From contig JAFDVO010000012.1 of NCBI GenBank assembly GCA_018268955.1, positions 1-60,770 on the forward strand: a DNA stretch of 60,770 nucleotides. Direction: 5' to 3'. The position numbers and the translations under genes were made by a program. Numbering within the stretch: position 1 is the first letter of the stretch; the number at the start of each line of letters is the position of its first letter. This DNA is from Acidobacteriota bacterium (GTDB lineage Bacteria > Acidobacteriota > Vicinamibacteria > Vicinamibacterales > CAVVIG01). This document shows, one piece after another, positions 27,301 through 35,669 of the stretch. Under the pieces are notes generated by a model that saw only the letters and a program-made list of their open reading frames with translations, did no database searches and was not told where the DNA came from.

Positions 27301-28715
27301 GTGGCGTGTCCGGTGAGGAACGGGTCGACGAACTGGCCGGTCACGTCGTAGTCGAACGCCAGGGTGCTCTCCACATGCGGCACGGGCACCGTGCGGGGCA
27401 CCAGGCGCAGGTCCACGCCATCCGCCGTTCCGGTGAAATGAAACGGGTACGGGGCATCGATGGCGAGGGTGGAGTCGCGGAGCCGCACGTTGGCGCCGTA
27501 CGCGGTCGCGGTGGCCCGCGCAATCAGCACGTCGGTGCGGGTGATTGTCCCGCGCGCCTGCACGTCGTCCGCCTCATAGCCCAGGTAGGCTGCATGGGAG
27601 CCCGCAAACGTGTATGCGCCGCGAGGGAAGTGGCCGCCGAGGTCGAGATCGAGATCCAGCGTCACATCACCCGAGATGTCCGATGGCCTGTCGGGCCTGT
27701 TCAACCAGCCAGCGAGGTCCAGTCGCTGGACTGAGGCCGTCCCGCGAGCGTGCCAGCCAGGGATGCTGCTGTCGAGCGTGACGGCTGCGCGCACGTCGCC
27801 GCTGGTCGATCGGAGGTTCACCTGTGTGGCGAGGGCGGTCGGCGGGCCGGTCAAGCGGGTATCGAAGGCCGCTTCGACAGCAATGTTCCGCAACCCGCCG
27901 AGGATTCCCGACCATTCCTGGAACGCGAAGGCGGGAGCGGACACGCTCAGGTCCAGAGGCGTTGGCGACCGGCGTCGGTCGGTGCCACCCTCCAGCGTGA
28001 ACTCGCTGCGGGGCGTCGTGACGTGCAGGTGTTCGAAGCGCCATCCCGTCTCGAGATCCGCCAGCACGCCCGAGAGTTGCCTCACGGTGAGGTCCGGAGC
28101 GGCACCGACGAACGCCGCGTGTTCGAAAGCGAGCGTCCATCCGCCCGGCTCGAAGGCCGCACTGAGCGTCGCGTTGAGGGCGGTGAAGTCGGTGGGCACG
28201 TGTGCCGCGCCGATCGAGAGCGGATCCCTGAGCGTGACGTGCCCATCGGCGACCTCGATGTGCTCGAGGCGGACGGTGCGGCCGGGCCCTTTCTCCTGCC
28301 GCGGCGCACGTCGTGCGACGAGCGCCGCGAGATTCCACCGGCCGTCCGCCTGACGTGCCGCGACAATGCGAGGCCTCGTGAGGCTGAGCCGCTGAACCGA
28401 TGTGGCGGCGCCGATCAGTTCGCGGATGCTGTACGCGACCTCGATCCTGTCGATCGCGACGATCGGTTCTCCGTCCCTCGAGAGACGTACATCTTCGAGC
28501 ACCAGTCCACGGAACAGCGATCCGCGCAAGTGCCCAATCTGAAGGGTTGCTGTCAGGTACCGATTGGCCTGCCCAACGACGAAGGCGCGGAGGCGATCGT
28601 GGGCCCACGGCGTCTGCAGCAGGGCCCCGGCCGCCACCACAAGCAGCAGTGCCGCTGCGATCGCGAGGACCAGCCCTCGCGCCAGCCCTGAACCGACCCG
28701 TCGCCAGCGTGACAT
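24378..28715 (-). CDS. tamB: TamB-like translocation/assembly module, AsmA superfamily
   Basis: A 1445-residue inner-membrane-anchored periplasmic protein. One N-terminal helix (about residues 13-32, GLVLAIAAALLLVVAAGALL) is followed by a very long beta-rich repeat region and a C-terminal DUF490/TamB domain (about 1050-1445) with NINVRAFGDLSLYKDPAQP, FQGRRFDLNPSSSINF and GPLREPELRL, the typical TamB end. TamB-like proteins form lipid-conducting grooves between the membranes and assist outer-membrane biogenesis. The usual partner, a BamA-like TamA, is not in the window. A TAACAT -10 overlaps the stop of the upstream receiver gene, 15 bases away, so both independent and operon transcription are possible. 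Confidence 0.9.
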   Translation of the reverse strand: MSRWRRVGSGLARGLVLAIAAALLLVVAAGALLQTPWAHDRLRAFVVGQANRYLTATLQIGHLRGSLFRGLVLEDVRLSRDGEPIVAIDRIEVAYSIRELIGAATSVQRLSLTRPRIVAARQADGRWNLAALVARRAPRQEKGPGRTVRLEHIEVADGHVTLRDPLSIGAAHVPTDFTALNATLSAAFEPGGWTLAFEHAAFVGAAPDLTVRQLSGVLADLETGWRFEHLHVTTPRSEFTLEGGTDRRRSPTPLDLSVSAPAFAFQEWSGILGGLRNIAVEAAFDTRLTGPPTALATQVNLRSTSGDVRAAVTLDSSIPGWHARGTASVQRLDLAGWLNRPDRPSDISGDVTLDLDLDLGGHFPRGAYTFAGSHAAYLGYEADDVQARGTITRTDVLIARATATAYGANVRLRDSTLAIDAPYPFHFTGTADGVDLRLVPRTVPVPHVESTLAFDYDVTGQFVDPFLTGHATFGDSVFLGATLGAGATGAIDTHVVPFHYAGEGPLSNVDLARFGRDLQIAWMTEPRYAGTVRGQFRVDGRGSELATMTLNGGGRLDEATLFGGRLTNADVSVHIADGSLEGTYDGDLLSIDPAIPMADPLYRARLTGRGQGRATVRDLLVRSPLLNDYSVSAVLDVHDSVVRTIDVTRGRVEASLDQGTLRIDALSLTGPGADLEASGALELDGERSSALDYRITRADLSRLETVIGAGYAGRVVTTGRLTGPLDRMRFTGSGTLAQVSAAGITARSGTATYDVVIPSDAPSQATGTLTTSLADVTAAGQALPEASADVRYDAGRVIASLGGTLRSGVAVSAQSELTLDVAAQTAQFQTLGLAFGRNAWRLAGGTAPVIGWTTAGVRVDGIDLVAPDGAQHLTVSGTWSDDGAGRLRVAADGVQLASLLPDEQSAARYGGILEATAIVGGTREHPTVAVDFAITDGRIRRLAYQSFAGHADYTGGVYQVDVRLDQAPGVWFTAAGAVPASVFTRGAPPEPMHLAVKSSDVSLTLLEGVTDVVKNVNGQMRLDVTVIGTTSDPHFSGRVDLANASFDVVASGARYRNGRLALQLASDRVSVDSLRVEDEEGNPLEVTGSLGTHELRVGDLQVAVNARSFQVLRNEYGRVDIDARLNLSGEFESPRLTGRLTVTGGALNVDRILDRTLFQPYSTQAASAPADIDPIVALNPWERMGMDLELHVPGTLRMTGDNVQITPGTPLGLGNINVRAFGDLSLYKDPAQPMYVNGSFDSLVGTYAFQGRRFDLNPSSSINFRGDLNPELYITVNRIISGVETRVSIVGPLREPELRLASTPPLDQSDILSLIVFNTSMNELSALQQQQLAVRAGTLAAGFIAAPMMTALERTLGIDTLEIEPGADIRGGPRVTVGNEIAPGLVARFSRQFGESDYDEATIEYYLSRILRIRATFSDASSLSVRSPFRRVERAGIDLLLFFSF

Positions 28716-28730
28716 GCGCCTGAGCTCATG

Positions 28731-29126
28731 TTAGCAGTCGGCGTGCGCGCAGAAGCGGCGCACGAGTTCGAGGAGCCGGTCGAAGTCGAGCGGCTTCTTG
28801 AGGAAGGCGGCGCCGTTCAGGTCGGCCCCCCGTGCGGGGTCGAGCGCGGAGAGCACCACGACCGGTACCTGCGCGATGGCAGGGTCCTCCACCTGCCGCC
28901 GGCGGAACTCCCAGCCGTCCATGATCGGCATCATCAGGTCGAGCAGGATGAGTTCCGGCCGGTCACCGCGGTGCAGGTACTCGAGCGCGTCGCGCCCGTT
29001 CGCGGCGGTCTCGGCCCTATAGCCTTCGAGCAGGAGCAACTGCGCCATCATCTCGCGCAGGTCGGCATCGTCCTCCACGATGAGGACGGGGCAGTGTTCG
29101 ATGCCTGAGGAAGGTGGTGTCTGCAT
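28731..29126 (-). CDS. single-domain response regulator
   Basis: A 131-residue protein consisting only of a receiver domain. The acidic pocket is VLIVEDDADL, the phospho-acceptor aspartate lies in ILLDLMMPIMDGW, the conserved Ser/Thr site is VVVLSAL, and the lysine is in AAFLKKPLD. It has no output domain, so it acts by protein contact or in a phosphorelay. The ATG at 29126 has GGAG upstream; longer starts have no support. It lies just upstream of tamB on the same strand. It could receive phosphate from the CHASE3 kinase encoded 5 kb away, but that is speculation. Confidence 0.92.
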   Translation of the reverse strand: MQTPPSSGIEHCPVLIVEDDADLREMMAQLLLLEGYRAETAANGRDALEYLHRGDRPELILLDLMMPIMDGWEFRRRQVEDPAIAQVPVVVLSALDPARGADLNGAAFLKKPLDFDRLLELVRRFCAHADC

Positions 29127-29230
29127 GGTCTCCGTCGCGTGCCGCGGCTGACGCTGTATTGAGCAAGGCTGGCGCCAGACTCGCGGTATATCCACAGTCG
29201 AGTGCACAAGCTCGACGTCCGTTCGCTACA

Positions 29231-30946
29231 ATGCGGGTCCTGGTGTTTGCATCAGCTGCCCCTGGTTCGCGTCACAGCGGCCCCACGATCGTCACCCTGT
29301 CGGTGATCCTGTTCGTCGTGCTGTTCTGGCGGCTCGGCGACGCATCCTTCTGGGATCCCGACGAGGCGCACTACGCACAGACCACGGTCGAACTCATCCA
29401 GCGGGGTGACTGGATGGCGCCGTTCTACAACGGCGCACCGTTCTTCGACAAGCCGATCCTCTTCTACTGGTTCCAGGCAATCCCGATGAGCCTGGTGCCT
29501 GATCCCGAGACCGCCGCCCGGCTCGCGCCCGCCGTGGCCGGGGTGCTGCTCGTCGGCGTGACCGCATGGTTTGGATTCCAACTGTTCGGCCAGGCGGTTG
29601 GGCTGACGGCGGCGCTCCTGCTGGCGACCAACGCGGGCGTGTTCGCGCTCGCACGATACGCCATCCTGGATCTGCCGTTTACGCTGTTCCTCTTTGGCGG
29701 GGTTGCCGCGATCACGGTGGCCATGCTGCAGCAGCGGCGTGGACTGGAGTACGGCGGCTACCTGCTCGTCGGGCTGGCGAACGCCACCAAGGGGCCGATC
29801 GCGCTGGTGCTCTGTGGGGTGGCGTTCGTCCTGGTGTGTGCCGTCTCGGCCGAGGCTCGGCGGCGGCTACTGGCGCTTCGGTGGGTGCAGGGCGCGGTGA
29901 TTGCCCTCCTGCCCGGGCTGCCCTGGCCCGCCTACATGCTGTGGCGGTTCGGCTGGGACTTCGTGAACGGCTACGTCCTCAACGAGAACATCAAGCTGTT
30001 CGCCACGCCCATGTACGCCGGCCAGCCTGGCTGGCACTTCTATCTCTGGATCGTGCTGCTCGGGATGCTGCCGTGGACCGGCATGCTGCTCGCGCGTGCG
30101 TACGAGACCGTCCGCGGGTATCTGGCACCGCCAGCAGAGGAGGGACGCCCCGCCTCGGAGCGTCGTCCGGATCTCGTCGACATCCTCCTCTGGTGCTGGG
30201 TCGTGGGCATCGTCGCGTTCTTCTCGTTCTCCAGGTTCAAGCTGGATCACTACGTGTTTCCGGCGTCCCCGGCGCTCTGCCTGATCGCGGCTCGCGCGTG
30301 GCACGACGCGCGGGCCGGTCGGGCGGATCGGGCGACCTGGCTCGGTATCCGTTTGATCGGACCGACGCTCGTGGTCGCAGGCGGCGTCATCGCGTACGCG
30401 GCAGCGGTGCTCCTGGATCTCCCCCGCGGGTTCTTCATCGTCCCCGCTGCGCTCGTCACTGCCGGCGCCATCACTGCGTGGCGGACCAGGCCGGGTGGCC
30501 ACCTGCCGACGTGGCCGGTGGCTCCGGTCATCGCGATGCTGGTCGTGTACGTCGGGGCACTCGCATGGGTCATGCCGCGGCTCGAGGAAGGCAAGGCGGT
30601 GCCGCACGTCGCACGCTGGGTCGCCGAGCACGCATCGTCGGGACAGCGTGTCGCGGCCTTTCGCCTGAACCGGTGGAACACGGCGTATCGCTTCTACGTG
30701 GGCCGCCCCGTCACGGTCATCGAGAGTGACGACGATGCCCGGGCGTTCTTCAGCGATCCGAGTCCGTATTACGTGGTGATGACCCACGAACTCTACGAAG
30801 CGCTGCGGGCGGCGGGCGTGCCACTCCAGATCGCCTACGAGCGCGAGGGGCGGTGGGTGACCTCGGGCAAGGCGCTGTGGAAGCGCGGTGGTGAACGGAC
30901 GCGATTCGTCGTGGCCGCTCCGGCCGCCGCGGGCACGCACCCGTGA
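29231..30946 (+). CDS. ArnT-like glycosyltransferase family 39 membrane protein
   Basis: A 571-residue multi-pass membrane enzyme of the PMT/ArnT family, which transfers sugars from polyprenyl phosphates to lipids or proteins on the periplasmic side. The first periplasmic loop holds the catalytic acidic site [25 protein letters not shown] followed by [14 protein letters not shown], as in ArnT. About 11 to 12 membrane helices and a soluble C-terminal domain follow. TACAAT (29227-29232) overlaps the ATG used here; if it is the true -10, translation would begin at the in-frame GTG at 29243. The acceptor is unknown. Confidence 0.87.
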   Translation: MRVLVFASAAPGSRHSGPTIVTLSVILFVVLFWRLGDASFWDPDEAHYAQTTVELIQRGDWMAPFYNGAPFFDKPILFYWFQAIPMSLVPDPETAARLAPAVAGVLLVGVTAWFGFQLFGQAVGLTAALLLATNAGVFALARYAILDLPFTLFLFGGVAAITVAMLQQRRGLEYGGYLLVGLANATKGPIALVLCGVAFVLVCAVSAEARRRLLALRWVQGAVIALLPGLPWPAYMLWRFGWDFVNGYVLNENIKLFATPMYAGQPGWHFYLWIVLLGMLPWTGMLLARAYETVRGYLAPPAEEGRPASERRPDLVDILLWCWVVGIVAFFSFSRFKLDHYVFPASPALCLIAARAWHDARAGRADRATWLGIRLIGPTLVVAGGVIAYAAAVLLDLPRGFFIVPAALVTAGAITAWRTRPGGHLPTWPVAPVIAMLVVYVGALAWVMPRLEEGKAVPHVARWVAEHASSGQRVAAFRLNRWNTAYRFYVGRPVTVIESDDDARAFFSDPSPYYVVMTHELYEALRAAGVPLQIAYEREGRWVTSGKALWKRGGERTRFVVAAPAAAGTHP

Positions 30947-30955
30947 CCCGTCCGC

Positions 30956-30961
30956 TATAAT
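30956..30961 (+). promoter_or_regulatory. -10 element for acylphosphatase (and apt)
   Basis: Consensus TATAAT 14 bases before the acylphosphatase ATG, giving an untranslated leader of only about 7 bases. No clear -35 is seen. Confidence 0.55.
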
Positions 30962-30975
30962 CCTCTGTCGATCCG

Positions 30976-31248
30976 ATGCGCGTCGCTCGTCACTATCTGG
31001 TCAGCGGCCGGGTGCAGGGGGTCGGCTTCCGGCACTTCGTCCACCGGGCGGCGAGGATCGAGGGCCTGCACGGGTGGGTGCGCAACCTGCCGGACGGCCG
31101 CGTCGAGGCGCACGCCGAAGGGGACTACGAGTCGGTCGAACGATTCGAATGGAAAATCCGGCAGGGCCCGCCGGCATCGCGCGTGGACGAGGTGGACGTG
31201 ATGGACGTCGCCGTCACGTCGCTCGACACAGGGTTCGCCGTTCGCTAG
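30976..31248 (+). CDS. acylphosphatase
   Basis: A 90-residue enzyme that hydrolyses carboxyl-phosphate bonds such as those of acetyl or 1,3-bisphosphoglycerate. Complete family signature: [12 protein letters not shown] (phosphate loop with catalytic arginine) and [17 protein letters not shown] (catalytic asparagine). Length is normal. A TATAAT lies 14 bases upstream, so the leader is very short and no ribosome site is evident. apt follows after 17 bases on the same strand and is probably co-transcribed. Confidence 0.95.
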   Translation: MRVARHYLVSGRVQGVGFRHFVHRAARIEGLHGWVRNLPDGRVEAHAEGDYESVERFEWKIRQGPPASRVDEVDVMDVAVTSLDTGFAVR

Positions 31249-31265
31249 CAGGCACGCCACACACC

Positions 31266-31781
31266 ATGGACATTCTGAAGAGCAAGATCCGCAACGTTCC
31301 GGACTTCCCCAAGGCGGGAATTCTGTTCTACGACATCACGACGCTGCTGCAGGATCCGGAGGGGTTCCGGATGGCGATCGACAGCATGGCCGACCCGTTC
31401 CGCGGGGCTGGCATCGACATGGTGGTGGGCATCGAGAGCCGCGGCTTCATCTTCGGTTCCGCCGTCGCCGATCGGCTCGCCGCCGGCTTCGCGCCGGTTC
31501 GCAAGCCCGGGAAGCTGCCGTCGACGACAATGCGCGCGAGCTACGACCTGGAATACGGGAGTGACGCGCTCGAGATTCACGACGATGCGGTGAAGAGCGG
31601 GCAGCGCGTGCTGATCGTCGACGACCTGCTCGCAACCGGCGGCACCGCGAAGGCCGCAGGCGATCTGGTCACCCGCCTTGGCGGCGACGTGCACGCGTTC
31701 GCATTCCTCATCGAGCTGGTCGGCCTGAACGGCCGCGATCGGCTCGCCGGGCAGACGCTGCACTCAGTGCTCAAGTACTGA
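31266..31781 (+). CDS. apt: adenine phosphoribosyltransferase
   Basis: Apt salvages adenine with PRPP to make AMP. The protein has 171 residues, the normal size. It starts [19 protein letters not shown], has the substrate loop [10 protein letters not shown] and the PRPP-binding motif [14 protein letters not shown]. The ATG at 31266 matches the usual Apt N-terminus; longer in-frame extensions overlap acylphosphatase and are rejected. The end is followed by a period-7 repeat array and a convergent membrane-protein gene. Confidence 0.97.
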   Translation: MDILKSKIRNVPDFPKAGILFYDITTLLQDPEGFRMAIDSMADPFRGAGIDMVVGIESRGFIFGSAVADRLAAGFAPVRKPGKLPSTTMRASYDLEYGSDALEIHDDAVKSGQRVLIVDDLLATGGTAKAAGDLVTRLGGDVHAFAFLIELVGLNGRDRLAGQTLHSVLKY

Positions 31782-31787
31782 CGTCCC

Positions 31788-31822
31788 GAGTCAGAACTCA
31801 GAAGTCGGAGTTCAGGCGTCGA
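31788..31822. repeat. 7-bp short tandem repeat downstream of apt
   Basis: Imperfect heptamers GAGTCAG, AACTCAG, AAGTCGG, AGTTCAG, GCGTCGA in strict period 7. The rest of the 106-bp gap shows no feature I can identify. Confidence 0.65.
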
Positions 31823-31887
31823 GGCTCACGAGCCACTGACGTCTGGATTCCGACCACGCGACCTCCCGCCTGCGCACGGAACCGTCA

Positions 31888-33237
31888 TTACCTGGGGACC
31901 GGTCTGAACTGGACCTCGCCGTTCCGGTCGATCACCGCATCGAAGGATGCCTCCGCGCTGAACGTGCCGCCCATAACCTGGTAGGGAAAGGTCGCGTCGG
32001 AGAAGGGCGGCATCTGGAAGCTGGTGTCGAGCCGCCTTACCACGTGCGTCTGCTTCAGGATGCGTAACGCTCCGGCGACCGTCGGGCCATACTCGGGCAT
32101 GCGGTATACGCCGAGCGAGGCGTTCAGCCGGGTCGGCTGGATGAGGAGTGTGAGCAGGACCAGTGCGGCCGCGACCTGTTCCTGTCGCCACGCCGTCGCG
32201 GCGAGGACGACCGTGATGGCGGCACACGGCGCGAGCGGCAAGTACCAGTACTCGTCGTAGTTCCCCTGCCACAGGGCGAATCCGAGCGCGGTCACCAGGA
32301 TGGGACCGACCGTCACCGCAAGCACCGGCACGTGCTGCCTCCACCGGAGGGTCGTTGCGACACACGCGATGACCAGGACGACCGGCCACGCGCCGCCCTG
32401 CCACGGCGTGGCAAGGATGGACGCGACGAACACGAGGGTCGCGTGCGCCGAGTCCGCCACGCGGAAGCCACCGGACGCGGCCCCAGCCAGGGCACGTGTC
32501 GGCAACGCGTCAGCCGTTGTCCGGAGCGCGTGCAGCAGGAAGGGGACCTGCAGCAGCAGGATCACTTCGACCGCCGCGCGTACCTGCTCGAGAATACGGA
32601 TCCACCGGCGCTGGACCAGGTCGTCGACGATCACCGAACCGGCCACCGGAGCTGCGATGAAGAGGGCAGCGGAGTGCGCCTGCACGGCGAACCAGGCTGC
32701 CGCCGTCACGGCGGCGGTCCACCAGAGCGACGGACGAGTGCCGCCCTGAAGGCGCAGCGCGATTGCGAGTTTCACGAACGCGACCGAGACCGCCGGGTTC
32801 CAGATCGTGGCCGAGACGGAGAGATCGTGAGAGGCGGTCGCCGCAAGCAGCACGGCTGCGAGCGCGACAAGGACCGACCCCGTCGTGCGCCTGATGGCGT
32901 CGAGGAGGAGCAGGTCAGCGGAGCCCTGCAGCAGGGCGATGCCCCAGGCGCCCGCATGTGGCAGGTTGTGCACCCAGGGCCCGAGGAGGGCGCGCGAGAG
33001 CCACAGCACCCAGTAGTAGATCGGTCCGAGTGATGCACCGCCTGCGGTGCTCTGCGTCCCGGTGAGCGGCAGGTCGCTGAACGCGCCAAGCGCGAAACGC
33101 CAGTCGCGGATTTGATCGCGCAGGAGCAGGAACGAGTCGGTCGAGGCGAACGTGCGCGCGTAGAACAGGTACGCGAAGAGCAGGACGAGGAGCCCCGCGT
33201 ACGCCGCGCGCGCCCGTGGCTGGGCGGCAGGCATCAC
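31888..33237 (-). CDS. multi-pass membrane protein, GT39/PMT-like
   Basis: A 449-residue integral membrane protein with about 10 hydrophobic helices. The first periplasmic loop (FYARTFASTDSFLLLRDQIRDW) contains acidic residues in the place of the PMT-type catalytic aspartate, and LGPIYYWVLWLSRALLG resembles the following helix of GT39 enzymes. A lipid-linked sugar transferase is therefore likely but not certain. Start: a GTG at 33237 directly followed by ATG. A TATACT on this strand (33250-33245) ends 7 bases before the GTG, so the mRNA may be leaderless. Divergent from another large membrane protein with which it shares that -10. Confidence 0.7.
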   Translation of the reverse strand: MMPAAQPRARAAYAGLLVLLFAYLFYARTFASTDSFLLLRDQIRDWRFALGAFSDLPLTGTQSTAGGASLGPIYYWVLWLSRALLGPWVHNLPHAGAWGIALLQGSADLLLLDAIRRTTGSVLVALAAVLLAATASHDLSVSATIWNPAVSVAFVKLAIALRLQGGTRPSLWWTAAVTAAAWFAVQAHSAALFIAAPVAGSVIVDDLVQRRWIRILEQVRAAVEVILLLQVPFLLHALRTTADALPTRALAGAASGGFRVADSAHATLVFVASILATPWQGGAWPVVLVIACVATTLRWRQHVPVLAVTVGPILVTALGFALWQGNYDEYWYLPLAPCAAITVVLAATAWRQEQVAAALVLLTLLIQPTRLNASLGVYRMPEYGPTVAGALRILKQTHVVRRLDTSFQMPPFSDATFPYQVMGGTFSAEASFDAVIDRNGEVQFRPVPR

Positions 33238-33244
33238 CGGGACG

Positions 33245-33252
33245 AGTATACT
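33245..33252. promoter_or_regulatory. palindromic bidirectional -10 AGTATACT
   Basis: AGTATACT is its own reverse complement, so TATACT is present on both strands (33247-33252 rightward, 33250-33245 leftward). It lies between two divergent membrane-protein genes, 7 bases from the leftward GTG and 17 bases from the rightward ATG. Confidence 0.55.
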
Positions 33253-33269
33253 GTCGCGTCGACCTCCGG

Positions 33270-35030
33270 ATGCCTCACGATCGATTCAGCCGCGCCATCC
33301 CGTACGTCGCCTACGCGGTCATCGCCTTCTGGTACTGCGCACCGCTCTTTGCGTCCCCGCACGGCCTGGGCATTCTGGACTGGGACCAGCATCTCTTCTA
33401 CTACGCGTCGGTCCTCAAGCCGATCGTCGAATACGGGCAACTGCCGTTCTGGAACCCGTGGTACTGCGCAGGCAACGTCCTGTGGCAGAACCCGCAGATC
33501 CCGTTGCTCTCGCCCGCGTTGCCGCTCGCCGCGATCACGTCGCTGCCGCTGGCGATGAAGATCAACATCGCGCTGCACTACTGGGTCGGCCTCGCGGGCA
33601 TGCACCTCCTGCTCGTGCGCGGCATCGGGATGCGTGAGCCGCTCGCGGCGATGGCGCTGTCGATGATTGCCGTGTGTTCGGGTGCGATGGCCATGCACCT
33701 CGCGGTCGGGCACAGCGTGTTCCTGCCGGTGCTGTACCTGCCGTTCCAGCTGTATGGCCTGGTGCAGGCGATCCGCACGGGGGCGATGCGTTACGTGGTC
33801 GGCGCGTCCGTGCCGCTCGCCCTGATGACCCTGAACGGCGCGCTGCACGCCGTCCCCATGTCGGTCGCGGGGGTCGGGATCGTGTCGGTCGTGGCGGCGG
33901 CGGCGCTGCGGCGCGTCCGCCCGATCGTCGTCGGCCTGCTCGTCGGCCTGCTGGGGTGTGCCTTCAGCGCGCCGAAGCTGCTGCCGGTGGCCGCGTTCGT
34001 GACGAGCGACCGGTTCAACGACGCGCGCACCGTCATCGAGCACCCTGACGCCATGAGTGCGGAGATGGTGCTGCGCACCTACCTCGATCGCTATCAGAAC
34101 CGTGGCCTGAAGTTCGACGGGCAGCGGAGCGGTTGGTACGAGTACGGCAACTACATCGGTGGTGCCGCGGTGTGCGGCATGCTGGCCGGCGTGGTGCTCG
34201 CCTTCGCGGTCCCGGGCGCGCGGGACCGGTGGCTGGGCATCGCGCTCGCGACGACGGCGGTTGTGTTCCTGCTGCTGTCAGCGGGCGAGTTCGGTCCGCT
34301 CGCTCCGGCGTCGCTGGCGCGATACGTCCCGCTCTTCTCGAGTTTCCGCATTCCGAGTCGATACACCTTCGGCGTCAGCCTGTTCGGCATCGCGGTTTTG
34401 GGATGGGCCTGGCGGGTGGCCAGTGGCGAGGGCACACCGCGGCGTGTCGTCACCGTCGTGGTACTCACCGTGGCATGGGGCGCCGCGCTGGACGTGGCGT
34501 CCCAGACGAGGGAGCAGCTCCGGGGCGTGTTCGGCGAAGCGCCGTTCACGACGCGCTTCCGTCCCGGCGCCGGCACGAGTGCTCCTCCGGCGATGGACCT
34601 GACGCGGAATGCGTACGCTCCGGGATCCCCGATGCTGCATGGTCTCTTCGAGAACATCGACTTCTGGGGTTCCTACGAGTCGCTGCAGCTGGCGCGTACG
34701 GCCGCGCCCGACGCCCCGTTCATTTCCGTCGACGGCGACGGGCGGGTGTCCGACGTGCGCTTCTCGCCGAATCGCGTCGAGTTCTCGTTGATTGCCGGGC
34801 GTTCGACGACCGGCGTGCGCCTGAACCAGAACGCGGCACCGGGGTGGAGCAGCACGCTGGGTGCGGTTCACCCGTCGCCTGGCGGCATGTCGGTGGCCGT
34901 GGCGCCTGGCACGGCGGGACGGTTCGCCTTCTCGTTCACCCCACCGGGCCTGTATGCCGGCGTAGGGATTGCGGCGCTCGCCCTGGCAGCTGCCGCGTTC
35001 CTCCGGCATCGCATCATCCCGGACGTCTGA
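33270..35030 (+). CDS. large multi-pass membrane protein, YfhO-like
   Basis: A 586-residue membrane protein: about 11 hydrophobic helices in the first 400 residues, a periplasmic domain (about 405-550) and a last helix near the C-terminus (LYAGVGIAALALAAAAFL). The first loop GILDWDQHLFYYASVLKPIVEYGQ with acidic residues, and PFWNPWYCAGNVLWQNPQIP, resemble the YfhO/GT-C superfamily that glycosylates cell-wall or lipid acceptors. The C-terminal beta-rich part (VEFSLIAG, APGWSSTLGA) also fits YfhO. The ATG at 33270 lies 17 bases from the shared -10. The pairing with the divergent GT39-like gene suggests a joint envelope-glycan role (inference). Confidence 0.7.
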   Translation: MPHDRFSRAIPYVAYAVIAFWYCAPLFASPHGLGILDWDQHLFYYASVLKPIVEYGQLPFWNPWYCAGNVLWQNPQIPLLSPALPLAAITSLPLAMKINIALHYWVGLAGMHLLLVRGIGMREPLAAMALSMIAVCSGAMAMHLAVGHSVFLPVLYLPFQLYGLVQAIRTGAMRYVVGASVPLALMTLNGALHAVPMSVAGVGIVSVVAAAALRRVRPIVVGLLVGLLGCAFSAPKLLPVAAFVTSDRFNDARTVIEHPDAMSAEMVLRTYLDRYQNRGLKFDGQRSGWYEYGNYIGGAAVCGMLAGVVLAFAVPGARDRWLGIALATTAVVFLLLSAGEFGPLAPASLARYVPLFSSFRIPSRYTFGVSLFGIAVLGWAWRVASGEGTPRRVVTVVVLTVAWGAALDVASQTREQLRGVFGEAPFTTRFRPGAGTSAPPAMDLTRNAYAPGSPMLHGLFENIDFWGSYESLQLARTAAPDAPFISVDGDGRVSDVRFSPNRVEFSLIAGRSTTGVRLNQNAAPGWSSTLGAVHPSPGGMSVAVAPGTAGRFAFSFTPPGLYAGVGIAALALAAAAFLRHRIIPDV

Positions 35031-35046
35031 CGCGCGCGAACGCGCG
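35031..35046 (+). terminator. hairpin after the YfhO-like gene
   Basis: CGCGCG-CGAA-CGCGCG inverted repeat immediately after the TGA stop. GC-only stem without U-tract. The following 140 bp up to the cytochrome gene hold a possible sigma-54 site and nothing else I recognise. Confidence 0.35.
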
Positions 35047-35139
35047 AGCCGGTTTACGTCGGTCGTGCGGCGATTACGCGTGCGGTAACCGCTCATCGCG
35101 TCGGCTCGCGGTTTTCCCAGCATTTCGTTCTCGCAAGCC

Positions 35140-35155
35140 GGGCATTGGTCTTGCC
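35140..35155 (+). promoter_or_regulatory. possible sigma-54 promoter before the cytochrome gene
   Basis: GG (35141-35142) and GC (35153-35154) are 10 bases apart within CGGGCAT-N5-TTGCC, close to the -24/-12 consensus TGGCAC-N5-TTGC. It would start transcripts about 20 bases before the AGGAGG ribosome site. The match is imperfect. Confidence 0.3.
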
Positions 35156-35186
35156 CCTGAGCTGGCAACAACACCTCAGGAGGACC

Positions 35187-35636
35187 ATGCGTAGATCACG
35201 ACAGATAGTCCTGGCTCTGGCGCTTGCGGTTGGTGCGGCCGCGTGCGACGAGAAGCTCACCTCGATTGCGGGCCCGACGCCCAACCTCGAGCCGACCTTC
35301 GCGAGCCTGCAGGCCAACGTCTTCGAAGCGACCGACTCGTCGGGGCGGAGTTCCTGCGTGGCGTGCCATACGAACGTCGGCCGCACGCCGGCCGGAGGGC
35401 TGAACCTGCTCCACGACGCGGCGTACGACCAGTTGGTGAACGTGTCCTCGACGCAGGTGCCCTCGCTGAAGCGCGTGAATCCAGGCAGCCCGGACACGAG
35501 TTATCTCGTACACAAGGTCGATGGCCGTCCGGGCATCGTCGGCACGCGGATGCCGCGAAACGGCCCGCCGTACATGACCGATGGCCAGATCCTGATTCTG
35601 CGGCGCTGGATCGAGCTTGGCGCCCCACGCAACTAA
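35187..35636 (+). CDS. planctomycete-type c-type cytochrome lipoprotein
   Basis: A 149-residue exported protein. Its signal sequence ends in the lipobox GAAAC (C20), followed by one heme-c site CVACH (C57, C60, H61). The downstream part LKRVNPGSPDTSYLVHKVDG and RMPRNGPPYMTDGQI is typical of the small cytochrome domain (PSCyt type) found in Planctomycetes and Acidobacteriota; M in RMPRNG is the likely second axial ligand. Expected location is membrane-anchored in the periplasm or outer leaflet, in electron transfer. A strong AGGAGG precedes the ATG. The barrel gene follows after 33 bases, so the two form a likely operon. Confidence 0.88.
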   Translation: MRRSRQIVLALALAVGAAACDEKLTSIAGPTPNLEPTFASLQANVFEATDSSGRSSCVACHTNVGRTPAGGLNLLHDAAYDQLVNVSSTQVPSLKRVNPGSPDTSYLVHKVDGRPGIVGTRMPRNGPPYMTDGQILILRRWIELGAPRN

Positions 35637-35669
35637 GCGCCGGGACGCTTCAACTCTGAGGAGACATTC

